A stretch of DNA of 37,933 bases from Ilumatobacteraceae bacterium (GTDB taxonomy: Bacteria > Actinomycetota > Acidimicrobiia > Acidimicrobiales > Ilumatobacteraceae). Shown piece by piece: positions 29,886 through 37,176 of the stretch. The stretch is from positions 1 through 37,933 of the forward strand of contig JAHEKY010000020.1 in the NCBI GenBank assembly GCA_024644465.1. The letters run 5' to 3'. The translations under genes were made by a program, and so were the position numbers. Positions within the stretch are counted from its first letter, which is position 1. Each line of letters begins with the position of its first letter. Below the pieces are notes generated by a model, which was not told where the DNA came from, searched no databases, and was given only the letters and a program-made list of their open reading frames with translations.

Positions 29886-32855
29886 TCAGTGAATGGCGAG
29901 TGGCCGGTCGACCGCGGCCAACGGCCGGCACCACGCGAGTTGACCGGCGGCGGCGATCGCCGCTTCCGTTGCCGCCCGAAGCTCGTCGCCCCGGTCACCG
30001 AGCGCTGCCCGGCAGCGGAGTTCGATGACCGCGAGCGGGATGCCGAAGAGACCGTCGCCTGCTTCGGCGAGCGCGTGCCGACCCGCCGACAGCCGGCCGA
30101 TCGCCGTCGTGTCGCCGTCCAATGCCGCAGCGGCGTGGGAGCATGCGTCCAGGACCAGATCGGTGAAGCGGATCCCCCCGCCGACGGATTGCGCGGCATC
30201 GACGACAGCGCGCGGGTCCTCGCCCGAGTCGGAAACGAGGCACGACGCGACGGCGGCGAACGAGCCGGCCCATGCCGCCACCCACGGGCCGGTGTCCGGC
30301 GCCGCACCCCGCGACGACCGGCCGGACCAGGTGCCACGAGCATCGACCGCGATCCGGATCGCCGCCGCGGCGTTGTCGCGAGCGGCGTCGGGACGGTCGG
30401 CCAGCACGTCGAGCACGGAGAGGACGCCACGCCGGATCGCCTCGCCGACCGCAAATGCGTTCGGCACGATCGACGCCTCCAACGCGCGCCGAGCAGCGTC
30501 GACGTTGCCGGCCCAACCGGCGTACGCGTCCAGGTAGTCCGCCGAGCTGGCGGCCGCAGCCGCGGCGGGTCCGGTGATCTTGCGCAGCGCGCTCGCCTGT
30601 TCGGCCGTCGTGGCGAGGTCACCCCACAGCGCGCTGTAGCTGCCCCACGCCAGTGCTGCCGAGACCTCGTATTCGCCACCTTCACCTGTCAGCTCCTCGC
30701 GCGCACGGCGGAACGTGTCGACGATCTGCGGCGTTCGGCCGTCGATGAGGAACTCGAGCTGGGCACGAACGAGCAGGAACCGAGCGTGGATCGTCGGGTC
30801 ACCGTGTGGATCCGCGGCCGCGAGTTCGGTCGCGAGCTGGAAGTGTTGGATCGCCGCACGAAGATCGAGCGCCCAGTGCGATGCGCGGCCGCTCGCGATG
30901 AGGTGCTCGACCGCGGGCGCCGGGCCCGTCACGGGGACGGCGCCGAGCGCGTGGCGGGCGATCGCGTGGACGCGTGAACGATCATCGCCATGCACCGTGA
31001 CGAGCGCGTCGACGGCGGCGTGATGCAGCCGAGCGAGGCGGAGCTTCGTGAGTGTGCTCTCGATCGTGTTGCGGACGAGGTCGTGGGCGAAGCGCAGTCC
31101 CGACTCGTCGGTGAGGAGCCCGACGACGACACCGAGCTCGATGAGGTCGTGCACCTCGTCGAGATCGAGTCGGGCGATCTCTGCGATCGCACGCACGTCG
31201 AGGTCGGCGCCGAGCACCGCGGCGATCGTGATCACCGCCACGGCCTGGTCCGGCAACCGGGCGAGACGCTGGCGGATCACGTCCCGGACGGTCGACGGTA
31301 CGTCCGCGCTCGCGTCCGGCCCCTCGGCCGCAACGAGCCTCGCCAGTTCCACGACGAAGAACGGGTTGCCGGCGGCACGCTCGTGCATCGTCGCCGCGAC
31401 GTCGTCCGACACGGTGCCGGCGATCCGGCGGATCAGTTCGATCCCATCGTCGGCGCCCAGCGGCAGCAATTCCAGTCGCTCGCTCGCGTGTGCACGGGCG
31501 AGATGGCCCATCGTCTCGACGAGTGCCGCATCTTCGACGTCGGCCGGGATGCGTCGAGTGACGATGACCAGCACGCGCGCGGTCGCGACCTCATCGGCGA
31601 GCAGGCGCAGCACGTGCTGCGACGGCCCGTCCGCCCACTGGATGTCGTCGATGACGATCAGCACACTGCGCGACCGGGCGAGCTCGATGATCCGATCGAC
31701 GATCCACGCCCGGCGTGCACCCGGCGCGACATCGTCGTCGAGGTCTTCGGCGGCGGGGCCATCACGCAGGCCGAGCCCACGAAGTACCTGATACCACGGT
31801 GCGAGCGCGGCGGCGTCGCGGGTCTCGTGGCTCCGCCCGACGCCGATCGCCGTCGCGTCGTCTGCCGCGGCGCGACGGGCGACCGCGTCGGCCAACGCCG
31901 ACTTGCCCGCACCGGCCTCGCCGGCCACGACGATCACGCCGCCCGAGCCTCGGCGCGCTCTGCCGAGCGCTGCCGTCAGTCGTTCGAGTTCGTGGTCGCG
32001 CCCGACCAGGCTGCCGGCGGGGTCGAGCTGATCATCCGGTCGGGGCCGCGCAGGTTGCACCGAAACCCGGGTGCGGCCGGAACGGTCGAGCCGATCGAGG
32101 CCGGGTGCCTGCGCGAGGACGTCCCGTTCGAGTTGGCGGAGACGGGCGTTCGGGTCGAGACCGAGTTGGTCGCGCAGGATGCGGCGAGCGCGTTGGAACG
32201 CCCGCAGGGCGTCCGCCTGGCGACCGGAGCGGTAGAGCGCGAGCATCAGCAGGCCCCACGCCTCTTCGCGCAGCGGGTGTTCGGTGACCAGCGCCTCCGC
32301 GTCGGCGACGACCGAGTGGTGGTGTCCCGTCGCCAGAGCCACCTCCAGTCGCGCCTCGATCGCACCCAGACGGAGTTCCTCCAGCCGGCCCGCCTCGGCG
32401 ATCGCGAACGGCTCGTCGGCGAACTCACCGTACGCGGGACCCCGCCACAGCGCCAGGCCTTCGTCGAGCAGGTTCCCCGCTCGTTCCGAACGGCCCTCCT
32501 GCAGTTCGGTGCGCGCGGCATCGAGCAGCGTCACGAATCGCGTTGCGTCGACCTCTTCCGGGCTGACGATCAGTGCGTATCCGGGTGGCCGGCTGACCAG
32601 CCGGGTGGCGTCCGCACGGGGCAGACGTCCGGGTTCGATCAACCGCCGAAGGTTCGACACGTACGCCTGCAGTGACGCGGTCGCGCGGGCCGGGGGCTCG
32701 TCGTCCCAGAGCAGATCGACGAGACGATCCAGTGACACGGTCGAGCCGCGAGCCGCGACGAGCGCCGCGAGCAGTGCCCGTTGCTTGCGGCGGCCGAGCG
32801 GCAAGGCCGCGCCGTCGTGGTGCACCTCGAGAGGTCCGAGCACACCGACGTGCAT
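29886..32855 (-). CDS. SARP-type regulator with AAA ATPase and TPR domains
   Basis: A 989-aa cytoplasmic regulator like AfsR/EmbR-class SARPs. Residues 1-95 hold the winged-helix OmpR-like DNA-binding domain (LGRRKQRALLAAL, LWDDEPPARATASLQAYVSN); 100-245 hold the bacterial activator domain (DEGLALWRGPAYGEFAD). After a Pro/Arg linker the NTPase begins at 283: Walker A GEAGAGKS (312-319) and Walker B VLIVIDDIQWAD (398-409). The last 350 residues are helical TPR-like. ATG 32855 is chosen over an upstream TTG (32873) because it starts right at the winged helix. No biosynthetic gene cluster adjoins it, so targets are unknown. It lies 18 nt after a small ORF on the same strand, over an 11-nt-period direct repeat. 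Confidence 0.92.
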   Translation of the reverse strand: MHVGVLGPLEVHHDGAALPLGRRKQRALLAALVAARGSTVSLDRLVDLLWDDEPPARATASLQAYVSNLRRLIEPGRLPRADATRLVSRPPGYALIVSPEEVDATRFVTLLDAARTELQEGRSERAGNLLDEGLALWRGPAYGEFADEPFAIAEAGRLEELRLGAIEARLEVALATGHHHSVVADAEALVTEHPLREEAWGLLMLALYRSGRQADALRAFQRARRILRDQLGLDPNARLRQLERDVLAQAPGLDRLDRSGRTRVSVQPARPRPDDQLDPAGSLVGRDHELERLTAALGRARRGSGGVIVVAGEAGAGKSALADAVARRAAADDATAIGVGRSHETRDAAALAPWYQVLRGLGLRDGPAAEDLDDDVAPGARRAWIVDRIIELARSRSVLIVIDDIQWADGPSQHVLRLLADEVATARVLVIVTRRIPADVEDAALVETMGHLARAHASERLELLPLGADDGIELIRRIAGTVSDDVAATMHERAAGNPFFVVELARLVAAEGPDASADVPSTVRDVIRQRLARLPDQAVAVITIAAVLGADLDVRAIAEIARLDLDEVHDLIELGVVVGLLTDESGLRFAHDLVRNTIESTLTKLRLARLHHAAVDALVTVHGDDRSRVHAIARHALGAVPVTGPAPAVEHLIASGRASHWALDLRAAIQHFQLATELAAADPHGDPTIHARFLLVRAQLEFLIDGRTPQIVDTFRRAREELTGEGGEYEVSAALAWGSYSALWGDLATTAEQASALRKITGPAAAAAASSADYLDAYAGWAGNVDAARRALEASIVPNAFAVGEAIRRGVLSVLDVLADRPDAARDNAAAAIRIAVDARGTWSGRSSRGAAPDTGPWVAAWAGSFAAVASCLVSDSGEDPRAVVDAAQSVGGGIRFTDLVLDACSHAAAALDGDTTAIGRLSAGRHALAEAGDGLFGIPLAVIELRCRAALGDRGDELRAATEAAIAAAGQLAWCRPLAAVDRPLAIH

Positions 32856-32877
32856 CGCGCAATCTTCGCGCAATCAG
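32856..32877 (-). promoter_or_regulatory. 11-nt-period direct repeat before the SARP gene
   Basis: Read on the minus strand, GATTGCGCG occurs twice with an 11-nt period, directly before the ATG. SARPs bind direct repeats spaced 11 nt, so this could be an autoregulatory site. Against this, it overlaps the end of the upstream small ORF and would leave little room for a leader. Confidence 0.35.
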
Positions 32878-33233
32878 ACGTCGATGAATACCTGTTTTCC
32901 CTCGTCACGGCCACCGGCGGCACGGGCCGCCGCGACGAAGGCCGCGGAAGCACCATCACGCGTCGCCAGTTGGGCTGCGCCGCGGCGGACCGCTTCGGCG
33001 CGCACGTCTGTGACCAACCGCAGCGCAAGATGTGGCGACGCCGCCCACCCGTCGGCGAGCCACCACGTCGGCGTCGTCACGTCGACGATGACGACGGCGA
33101 CGACCGCGGGCTCCAGCGCGCCGACATCCACCAGCTCGAACGTGCGGGTCGTGCCTGGTGCACCGTCGGAAGGTGCCAGCTCTCGGAAGACGGGCGGCGG
33201 CCAAGCTTCTTCGGACGGCGGCAGCGAGTTCAC
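32874..33233 (-). CDS. Small hypothetical protein upstream of the SARP gene
   Basis: A 119-aa ORF from GTG 33233. Third positions are strongly G/C and the sequence looks like a folded protein: a polar start, FELVDVGALEPAVVAVVIVDV (a buried strand section), TTPTWWLADGWAASPH, and an Ala/Arg-rich helix (LVTDVRAEAVRRGAAQLATRD). I recognise no family. It lacks a good ribosome-binding site. The frame remains open upstream to 33341. It ends 18 nt before the SARP gene on the same strand, so co-transcription is possible. Competing ORFs on the other strand have Arg-rich shadow-like content. Confidence 0.5.
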   Translation of the reverse strand: MNSLPPSEEAWPPPVFRELAPSDGAPGTTRTFELVDVGALEPAVVAVVIVDVTTPTWWLADGWAASPHLALRLVTDVRAEAVRRGAAQLATRDGASAAFVAAARAAGGRDEGKQVFIDV

Positions 33234-33405
33234 GTGACGAGTGTGGGGCCGCCGACTTGGCGATGACTTGACACGCGGACGCGTCAGCGGTCGGTCGTCG
33301 ACAACTCGATGCCAAGCACCAGGTCGCACCGTGGTCTGCACCGGGAGGTCGGTCCTCGACCACCCTCAGCAAGCCCCGCCGGACGGGCGGGAGAAAGCAG
33401 TGATC

Positions 33406-34215
33406 ATGAAGCGCTCAATCACCACCGCCGTCGTCGGGGTGCTCGTTGTCATCGCGAGTGCGTGCGGCGACACGACGTCGGCCGAGCCCGCAAACCCGGC
33501 GCCGGGCACCGATGCGCCGCCCCCGGAAACCGACGTGCCGCCGCCGGTGACGCCGACGCCCGCACCGCAGCCGGAGCCGACGGTGCCGGTACCGCCCGCG
33601 ACAGATGCGCCGAAGCCGACCCTGCCCGCTCCGCCGACGACCGTCGCGCCGAAGCCGACGGTGCCGCTACCGCCCCCGACGGTTGCGCCCAAGCCGACGG
33701 TGCCGGTACCGCCGACGACCATTGCGCCGAAGCCGCCGCCCGCGGAGCAGCCTCCGCCGAACGGCGCCGCCTGCCTCGTCGGTGAGTGGGTCGTCGCCGA
33801 CGACGAGTTGAAGCGGTACTTCGCCACCGTGGCCGACCATGCGGGCTTCGAGTCGATCGTCAGCATTGGTGTCGTCCGCCTGTCGTTCACGAACACGACG
33901 TTCACGTGGGTCAACGACTACGCGCTGTCGATGACCGTCGCCGGCACCACCTACGAGAGCGTTCTGTCCGGCGGAATCAGCGGTACCTATCGGGAGTCGG
34001 ACAGCGTGATCCAGGGCACCGTCGATCACGATGGTCGCACGGGAACGATCACGCAGGGCGGCGAACCGGTCGGGGACGTCGGGGATCTCTTCAGCGGCAT
34101 CAACCCCTCCCAGCCGATGGACGGCCTGCTCTTCACGTGCACCGGGCCGGCCTTGATGGTCCAAGCCGGGCCGCTGGTGGGCGCCCGTCGAGCGGTCACA
34201 CTGACGCCCGCCTGA
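33406..34215 (+). CDS. Proline-rich repeat lipoprotein
   Basis: A 269-aa surface lipoprotein. The signal peptide ends in the lipobox IASAC with the lipidated C20. Residues 25-118 form a Pro/Thr/Ala stalk with near-repeats of APKPTVPVPPTT (about 68-113), suited to span the envelope or extend from the cell. A folded C-terminal domain of about 150 residues starts at NGAACLVGEWVVADDELKRY, a pattern common in actinobacterial secreted proteins of unknown function; the two Cys (C123, and one in LLFTCTGPAL) may form a disulfide. The ATG at 33406 follows GGGAG at 33389-33393. The 172 nt upstream, divergent from the small ORF, show no convincing promoter. Confidence 0.88.
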   Translation: MKRSITTAVVGVLVVIASACGDTTSAEPANPAPGTDAPPPETDVPPPVTPTPAPQPEPTVPVPPATDAPKPTLPAPPTTVAPKPTVPLPPPTVAPKPTVPVPPTTIAPKPPPAEQPPPNGAACLVGEWVVADDELKRYFATVADHAGFESIVSIGVVRLSFTNTTFTWVNDYALSMTVAGTTYESVLSGGISGTYRESDSVIQGTVDHDGRTGTITQGGEPVGDVGDLFSGINPSQPMDGLLFTCTGPALMVQAGPLVGARRAVTLTPA

Positions 34216-34258
34216 TACGGAGGGGGCAGCGATCCGCACCCAGAGCCGAAGGGCGACT

Positions 34259-34307
34259 CCCGTATCCCGTATCCCGTATCCCGAATCCCGAATCCCGAGT
34301 GCCGAGT
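34259..34307. repeat. Heptanucleotide tandem repeat (seven units)
   Basis: Units are CCCGTAT x3, CCCGAAT x2, CCCGAGT and GCCGAGT, all in register. The array lies 43 nt after the lipoprotein stop. Graded change along the array suggests slippage followed by drift. The last units form the left arm of the hairpin at 34297-34329. Confidence 0.85.
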
Positions 34308-34329
34308 CGGCCCGGCCGACCCGGCACTC
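34297..34329. terminator. Large hairpin after the lipoprotein gene
   Basis: The 16-nt arms 34297-34312 and 34314-34329 are complementary at 15 of 16 positions, with the innermost pairs forming the loop. It is about 80 nt past the stop codon. The position suits a terminator or an mRNA 3'-end stabiliser; there is no T-run. Confidence 0.5.
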
Positions 34330-34381
34330 GGCGCGACGGCGCGACGTCGCGGGTCCGAGGATCAGCCCGGCGGCGCTCTTC

Positions 34382-34420
34382 GGTGAGAGGTGAGAGGGAC
34401 AGGTCCTCTCACCTCTCACC
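34382..34420. repeat. Inverted copy of the GGTGAGAG element, forming a 16-bp hairpin
   Basis: The arms 34382-34397 and 34405-34420 are perfectly complementary (16 bp, 7-nt loop). Read on the minus strand, 34420 to 34396 is identical over 25 nt to the start of the tandem repeat at 26903. So the same element occurs here in the opposite orientation. It ends 22 nt before the -35 box of the betC promoter and may insulate it. Confidence 0.88.
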
Positions 34421-34442
34421 CGAAGGCTCGGTCGGGGACGTG

Positions 34443-34471
34443 TTGACACTGGTTGAACGATCGTTCAAAAT
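34443..34471 (+). promoter_or_regulatory. betC promoter, apparently leaderless
   Basis: TTGACA (34443-34448, perfect) then a 17-nt spacer and CAAAAT (34466-34471, 4 of 6). Transcription would start about 7 nt later, on or beside the ATG at 34478, so the mRNA is probably leaderless; no Shine-Dalgarno lies before the ATG. The operator palindrome fills most of the spacer and touches the -10. Confidence 0.7.
34453..34468. promoter_or_regulatory. TetR/BetI-type operator in the betC promoter
   Basis: TTGAACGATCGTTCAA is a perfect 16-nt palindrome placed between the -35 and the -10 of the betC promoter. This sequence is a well-known style of TetR-family site; BetI is the natural guess for a choline-sulfatase operon, but no betI gene is in the window. 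Confidence 0.8.
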
Positions 34472-34477
34472 GCGGGG

Positions 34478-36001
34478 ATGCGCAACATCGTGCTGGTGAT
34501 GGCCGACCAGCTCGCGCCGCACTTCACCGGCACGTACGGGCACCCGCTGGTGCAGACCCCGCACCTCGACGCGCTCGCCGCACGCGGCGCACGATTCGAC
34601 GCGGCGTACTGCCACTCGCCGCTCTGTGCGCCCGCGCGGTTCACGATGCTCGCCGGCCGGTCGGTGTCGGCGATCGGCGCGTGGGACAACGCGGCCGAGT
34701 TCCCCGCGGCGACGCCGACGATCGCCCACCACCTCGCCCGCTGCGGCTACCGCACGGTGCTGACGGGGAAGATGCACTTCGTCGGGCCCGACCAACTCCA
34801 CGGCTTCGAGGAGCGGCTGACGACCGACATCTACCCGGCCGATTTCGCGTGGACGCCGAACTGGAGCCGTGCCGACGAGCGGATCGGCAAGTGGTACCAC
34901 AACATGGACGTGCTCCGAGAGGCCGGTCAGGCGGTCGCCACGTACCAGATCGACTACGACGAGGAGGTCGGCCGGACGGCGCGGCGCAAGCTCCACGACA
35001 TGGCCCGTGACGCCGACGAGCGGCCGTTCTTCCTGTGCGCGTCGTTCATCCATCCCCACGATCCATACGTCGCCCGGCCCGAGTGGTGGGACCGCTACGA
35101 CCACGACGACATCGACCTGCCCGACCCGTTCGACCTCGCCACCGCGGACCCGCACACCCGCCGCATCCGTGCCGGAATTCAGGCCGACACGGTCGACACC
35201 ACCGAGGAACAGGTGCGCAACGCGCGCCATGCGTACTACGCGAACACGAGCTTCTTCGACAGCTGGATCGGCGACCTCGTGGCCACGCTCGACGAACTCG
35301 GACAGCTCGACGACACCGTCGTGATCGTCACGAGCGACCACGGCGACATGCTCGGTGACCGCGGTGCCTGGTTCAAGATGTCGTTCCACGAACGCTCCGC
35401 CCGCGTCCCGCTCGTGATCGCCGGCCCCGACATCGAACCGACGACCGTGCCGAACGTCTGCTCGCACCTCGACCTGGCGCCGACGCTGCTCGACATCGCC
35501 ACCGACGGTGGCCCGTGGCCGGAACTCGGCACCGAACTCGACGGCCGCAGCCTCTGGCCCGCTGCGACCGGTGGCACCGACGACATCGACGAGACGACGG
35601 GCGAGTACACCGCCGAGATGACGTCGCACCCGATGTTCATGATCCGCCGTGGCGAGCACAAGTACATCCACTGCGACACCGACCCGCCGTTGCTCTACGA
35701 CGTCGCCGCCGACCCGCTCGAACGCGTCAACCTTGCTGACGACCCAGCGCACGCCGGGCTCGCCGACCAGTTCGCCGCCGAGGTGTCGTGCCGCTGGGAC
35801 AGCGCCGCGATCCGCGCCCGGGTGGTCGCGTCGCAGCACGCTCGCCACGCGATCCACGACGCGATGGCGGCGTCGCCGCGGCTCGTGTCATGGGACCACC
35901 TCCCACCGAACGACGTCGCCAACCAGTACGTGCGCAATCACCAGGACTGGGCCGAGGCCGGACCCCTGATGCGATTCCCGCGGTGGGAGGAGTCGGAATG
36001 A
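34478..36001 (+). CDS. betC: Choline-sulfatase
   Basis: A 507-aa type I sulfatase hydrolysing choline-O-sulfate to choline and sulfate. The formylglycine site is C50-A-P-A-R54 (SPLCAPARFTMLAGR), a Cys-type motif needing a maturase. Metal ligands include D10-Q11 (VMADQL) and the TSDHGDMLGD loop near 286. Family-specific stretches GKMHFVGPDQLHGFEERLTT and DIYPADFAWTPNW, and the C-terminal WDSAAIRARVVASQ and QYVRNHQDW, are those of BetC, so I assign it with confidence. Length is normal (about 510 aa). No signal peptide, so cytoplasmic. Regulation is by a palindrome in the promoter. It overlaps the Rieske gene by 4 nt (ATGA). No uptake gene for choline sulfate is visible. Confidence 0.95.
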   Translation: MRNIVLVMADQLAPHFTGTYGHPLVQTPHLDALAARGARFDAAYCHSPLCAPARFTMLAGRSVSAIGAWDNAAEFPAATPTIAHHLARCGYRTVLTGKMHFVGPDQLHGFEERLTTDIYPADFAWTPNWSRADERIGKWYHNMDVLREAGQAVATYQIDYDEEVGRTARRKLHDMARDADERPFFLCASFIHPHDPYVARPEWWDRYDHDDIDLPDPFDLATADPHTRRIRAGIQADTVDTTEEQVRNARHAYYANTSFFDSWIGDLVATLDELGQLDDTVVIVTSDHGDMLGDRGAWFKMSFHERSARVPLVIAGPDIEPTTVPNVCSHLDLAPTLLDIATDGGPWPELGTELDGRSLWPAATGGTDDIDETTGEYTAEMTSHPMFMIRRGEHKYIHCDTDPPLLYDVAADPLERVNLADDPAHAGLADQFAAEVSCRWDSAAIRARVVASQHARHAIHDAMAASPRLVSWDHLPPNDVANQYVRNHQDWAEAGPLMRFPRWEESE

Positions 36002-37176
36002 GCACGCCGACCGACGTCACGAGCAACGACATCGCGGCCGGCTACCACTCCGACCCCGCCGCGTCCATGTCGCTGCACGCCGACGCCTACACCCGCCCGG
36101 AGTGGTTCGCACACGAACAGCGCGCGGTGTTCGGTCGCACCTGGCAATGGCTGTGCCACACAGAGAAACTGCGCGCCCTCGGTAGCTACGTCGCCGGCGA
36201 GGTGGCCGGCATGCCGATCGTCGCCGTGCGCGACCGGGCCGGTGAGCTGAGGGCGTTCTACAACGTCTGTCGGCACCGGGCGCACCAACTGCTCGACGGT
36301 GAGGGAACGGCCGGGGCGATCGTGTGCCCGTACCACGGATGGACCTACGACCTCGGCGGGCAGCTCAGCGTCGCCCGCAAGACGCAGCACCTCGTCGACT
36401 TCGATCCCGCCGAGATCTGCCTCGATCAGCTCCGCGTCGAGGAGTTCGGCGGATTCGTCTTCGTCAACCTCGACGTCGACGCGGTGCCGCTCGCCGAGCA
36501 GGCCGGTGACCTCGCCGCCGAGATCGCCCACTGGGCGCCCGACGTCGAACGGCTCACGTTCGCCAAACGGCTCACCTACGACATCGCGTCGAACTGGAAG
36601 AACGTCGTCGACAACTTCCTCGAGTGCTACCACTGCCACATCGCCCACAAGGACTTCGTGTCGCTCGTCGACATGGACACGTACACGGTCACGACGCACG
36701 GCATCTACTCCAGCCACATGGCCGAGGCGGGCCGCTCGGCGAACACCGCCTACGACGTCAGCGCAGCGACCGTCCGCGACCATGCGGTCTGGTGGTTGTG
36801 GCCGAACACGTGCCTGATGCGTTACCCGGGCCGCGGCAACATGATCGTGCTGCAGATCATCCCGGTCGGCCACGACCGCACGCTCGAGACGTACGACGTC
36901 TACCTCGAGACGCCGACGCCCGACGCCGCCGAGGAGGAGTCGATGCGGTACCTCGACGAGGTGCTCCAGGTCGAGGACATCGCGCTCGTCGAGAGCGTGC
37001 AGCGCGGGATGTCGACGCCGGCGTTCACCCAGGGCCGCATCGTCACCGACACGTCCGGAATGGTCGGGTCGGGTCTGTCCGAGCACGCGCTGCACCACTT
37101 CCACGGACTCGTCCTCGACGCCTATGCGACGCCGGTGACTCTTCACCCGTCGCGGCAACGGGCGGCGACGGCGTGA
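35998..37176 (+). CDS. Rieske non-heme iron oxygenase for a quaternary amine
   Basis: A 392-aa oxygenase alpha subunit. The Rieske [2Fe-2S] site is C91-x-H93 and C110-x-x-H113 (NVCRHRAHQ and CPYHGWTYDL). The mononuclear iron site is D205, E209-x-Y-H212 and H217 in VDNFLECYHCHIAH, followed by D219. This layout is shared by choline monooxygenase, glycine betaine monooxygenase (GbcA) and stachydrine/carnitine oxygenases. After choline-sulfatase, oxidation of choline or demethylation of glycine betaine is the natural role; I cannot tell which. The reductase component is not in the window. ATG 35998 is preceded by GGGAGGAG and overlaps the betC stop (ATGA). The SDR gene follows without a gap. Confidence 0.9.
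   Translation: MSTPTDVTSNDIAAGYHSDPAASMSLHADAYTRPEWFAHEQRAVFGRTWQWLCHTEKLRALGSYVAGEVAGMPIVAVRDRAGELRAFYNVCRHRAHQLLDGEGTAGAIVCPYHGWTYDLGGQLSVARKTQHLVDFDPAEICLDQLRVEEFGGFVFVNLDVDAVPLAEQAGDLAAEIAHWAPDVERLTFAKRLTYDIASNWKNVVDNFLECYHCHIAHKDFVSLVDMDTYTVTTHGIYSSHMAEAGRSANTAYDVSAATVRDHAVWWLWPNTCLMRYPGRGNMIVLQIIPVGHDRTLETYDVYLETPTPDAAEEESMRYLDEVLQVEDIALVESVQRGMSTPAFTQGRIVTDTSGMVGSGLSEHALHHFHGLVLDAYATPVTLHPSRQRAATA

Noticed and set aside
30990-32675. Plus-strand open frame of 561 aa
   Set aside because: It is antisense to the SARP gene, whose Walker and winged-helix motifs are unmistakable.
33268-33273. TTGACA as a -35 box for the proline-rich lipoprotein gene
   Set aside because: No acceptable -10 sequence is found at 16-18 nt downstream.
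35938-37158. Minus-strand open frame of 406 aa
   Set aside because: It is antisense to the Rieske oxygenase; the Rieske and iron motifs decide the strand.
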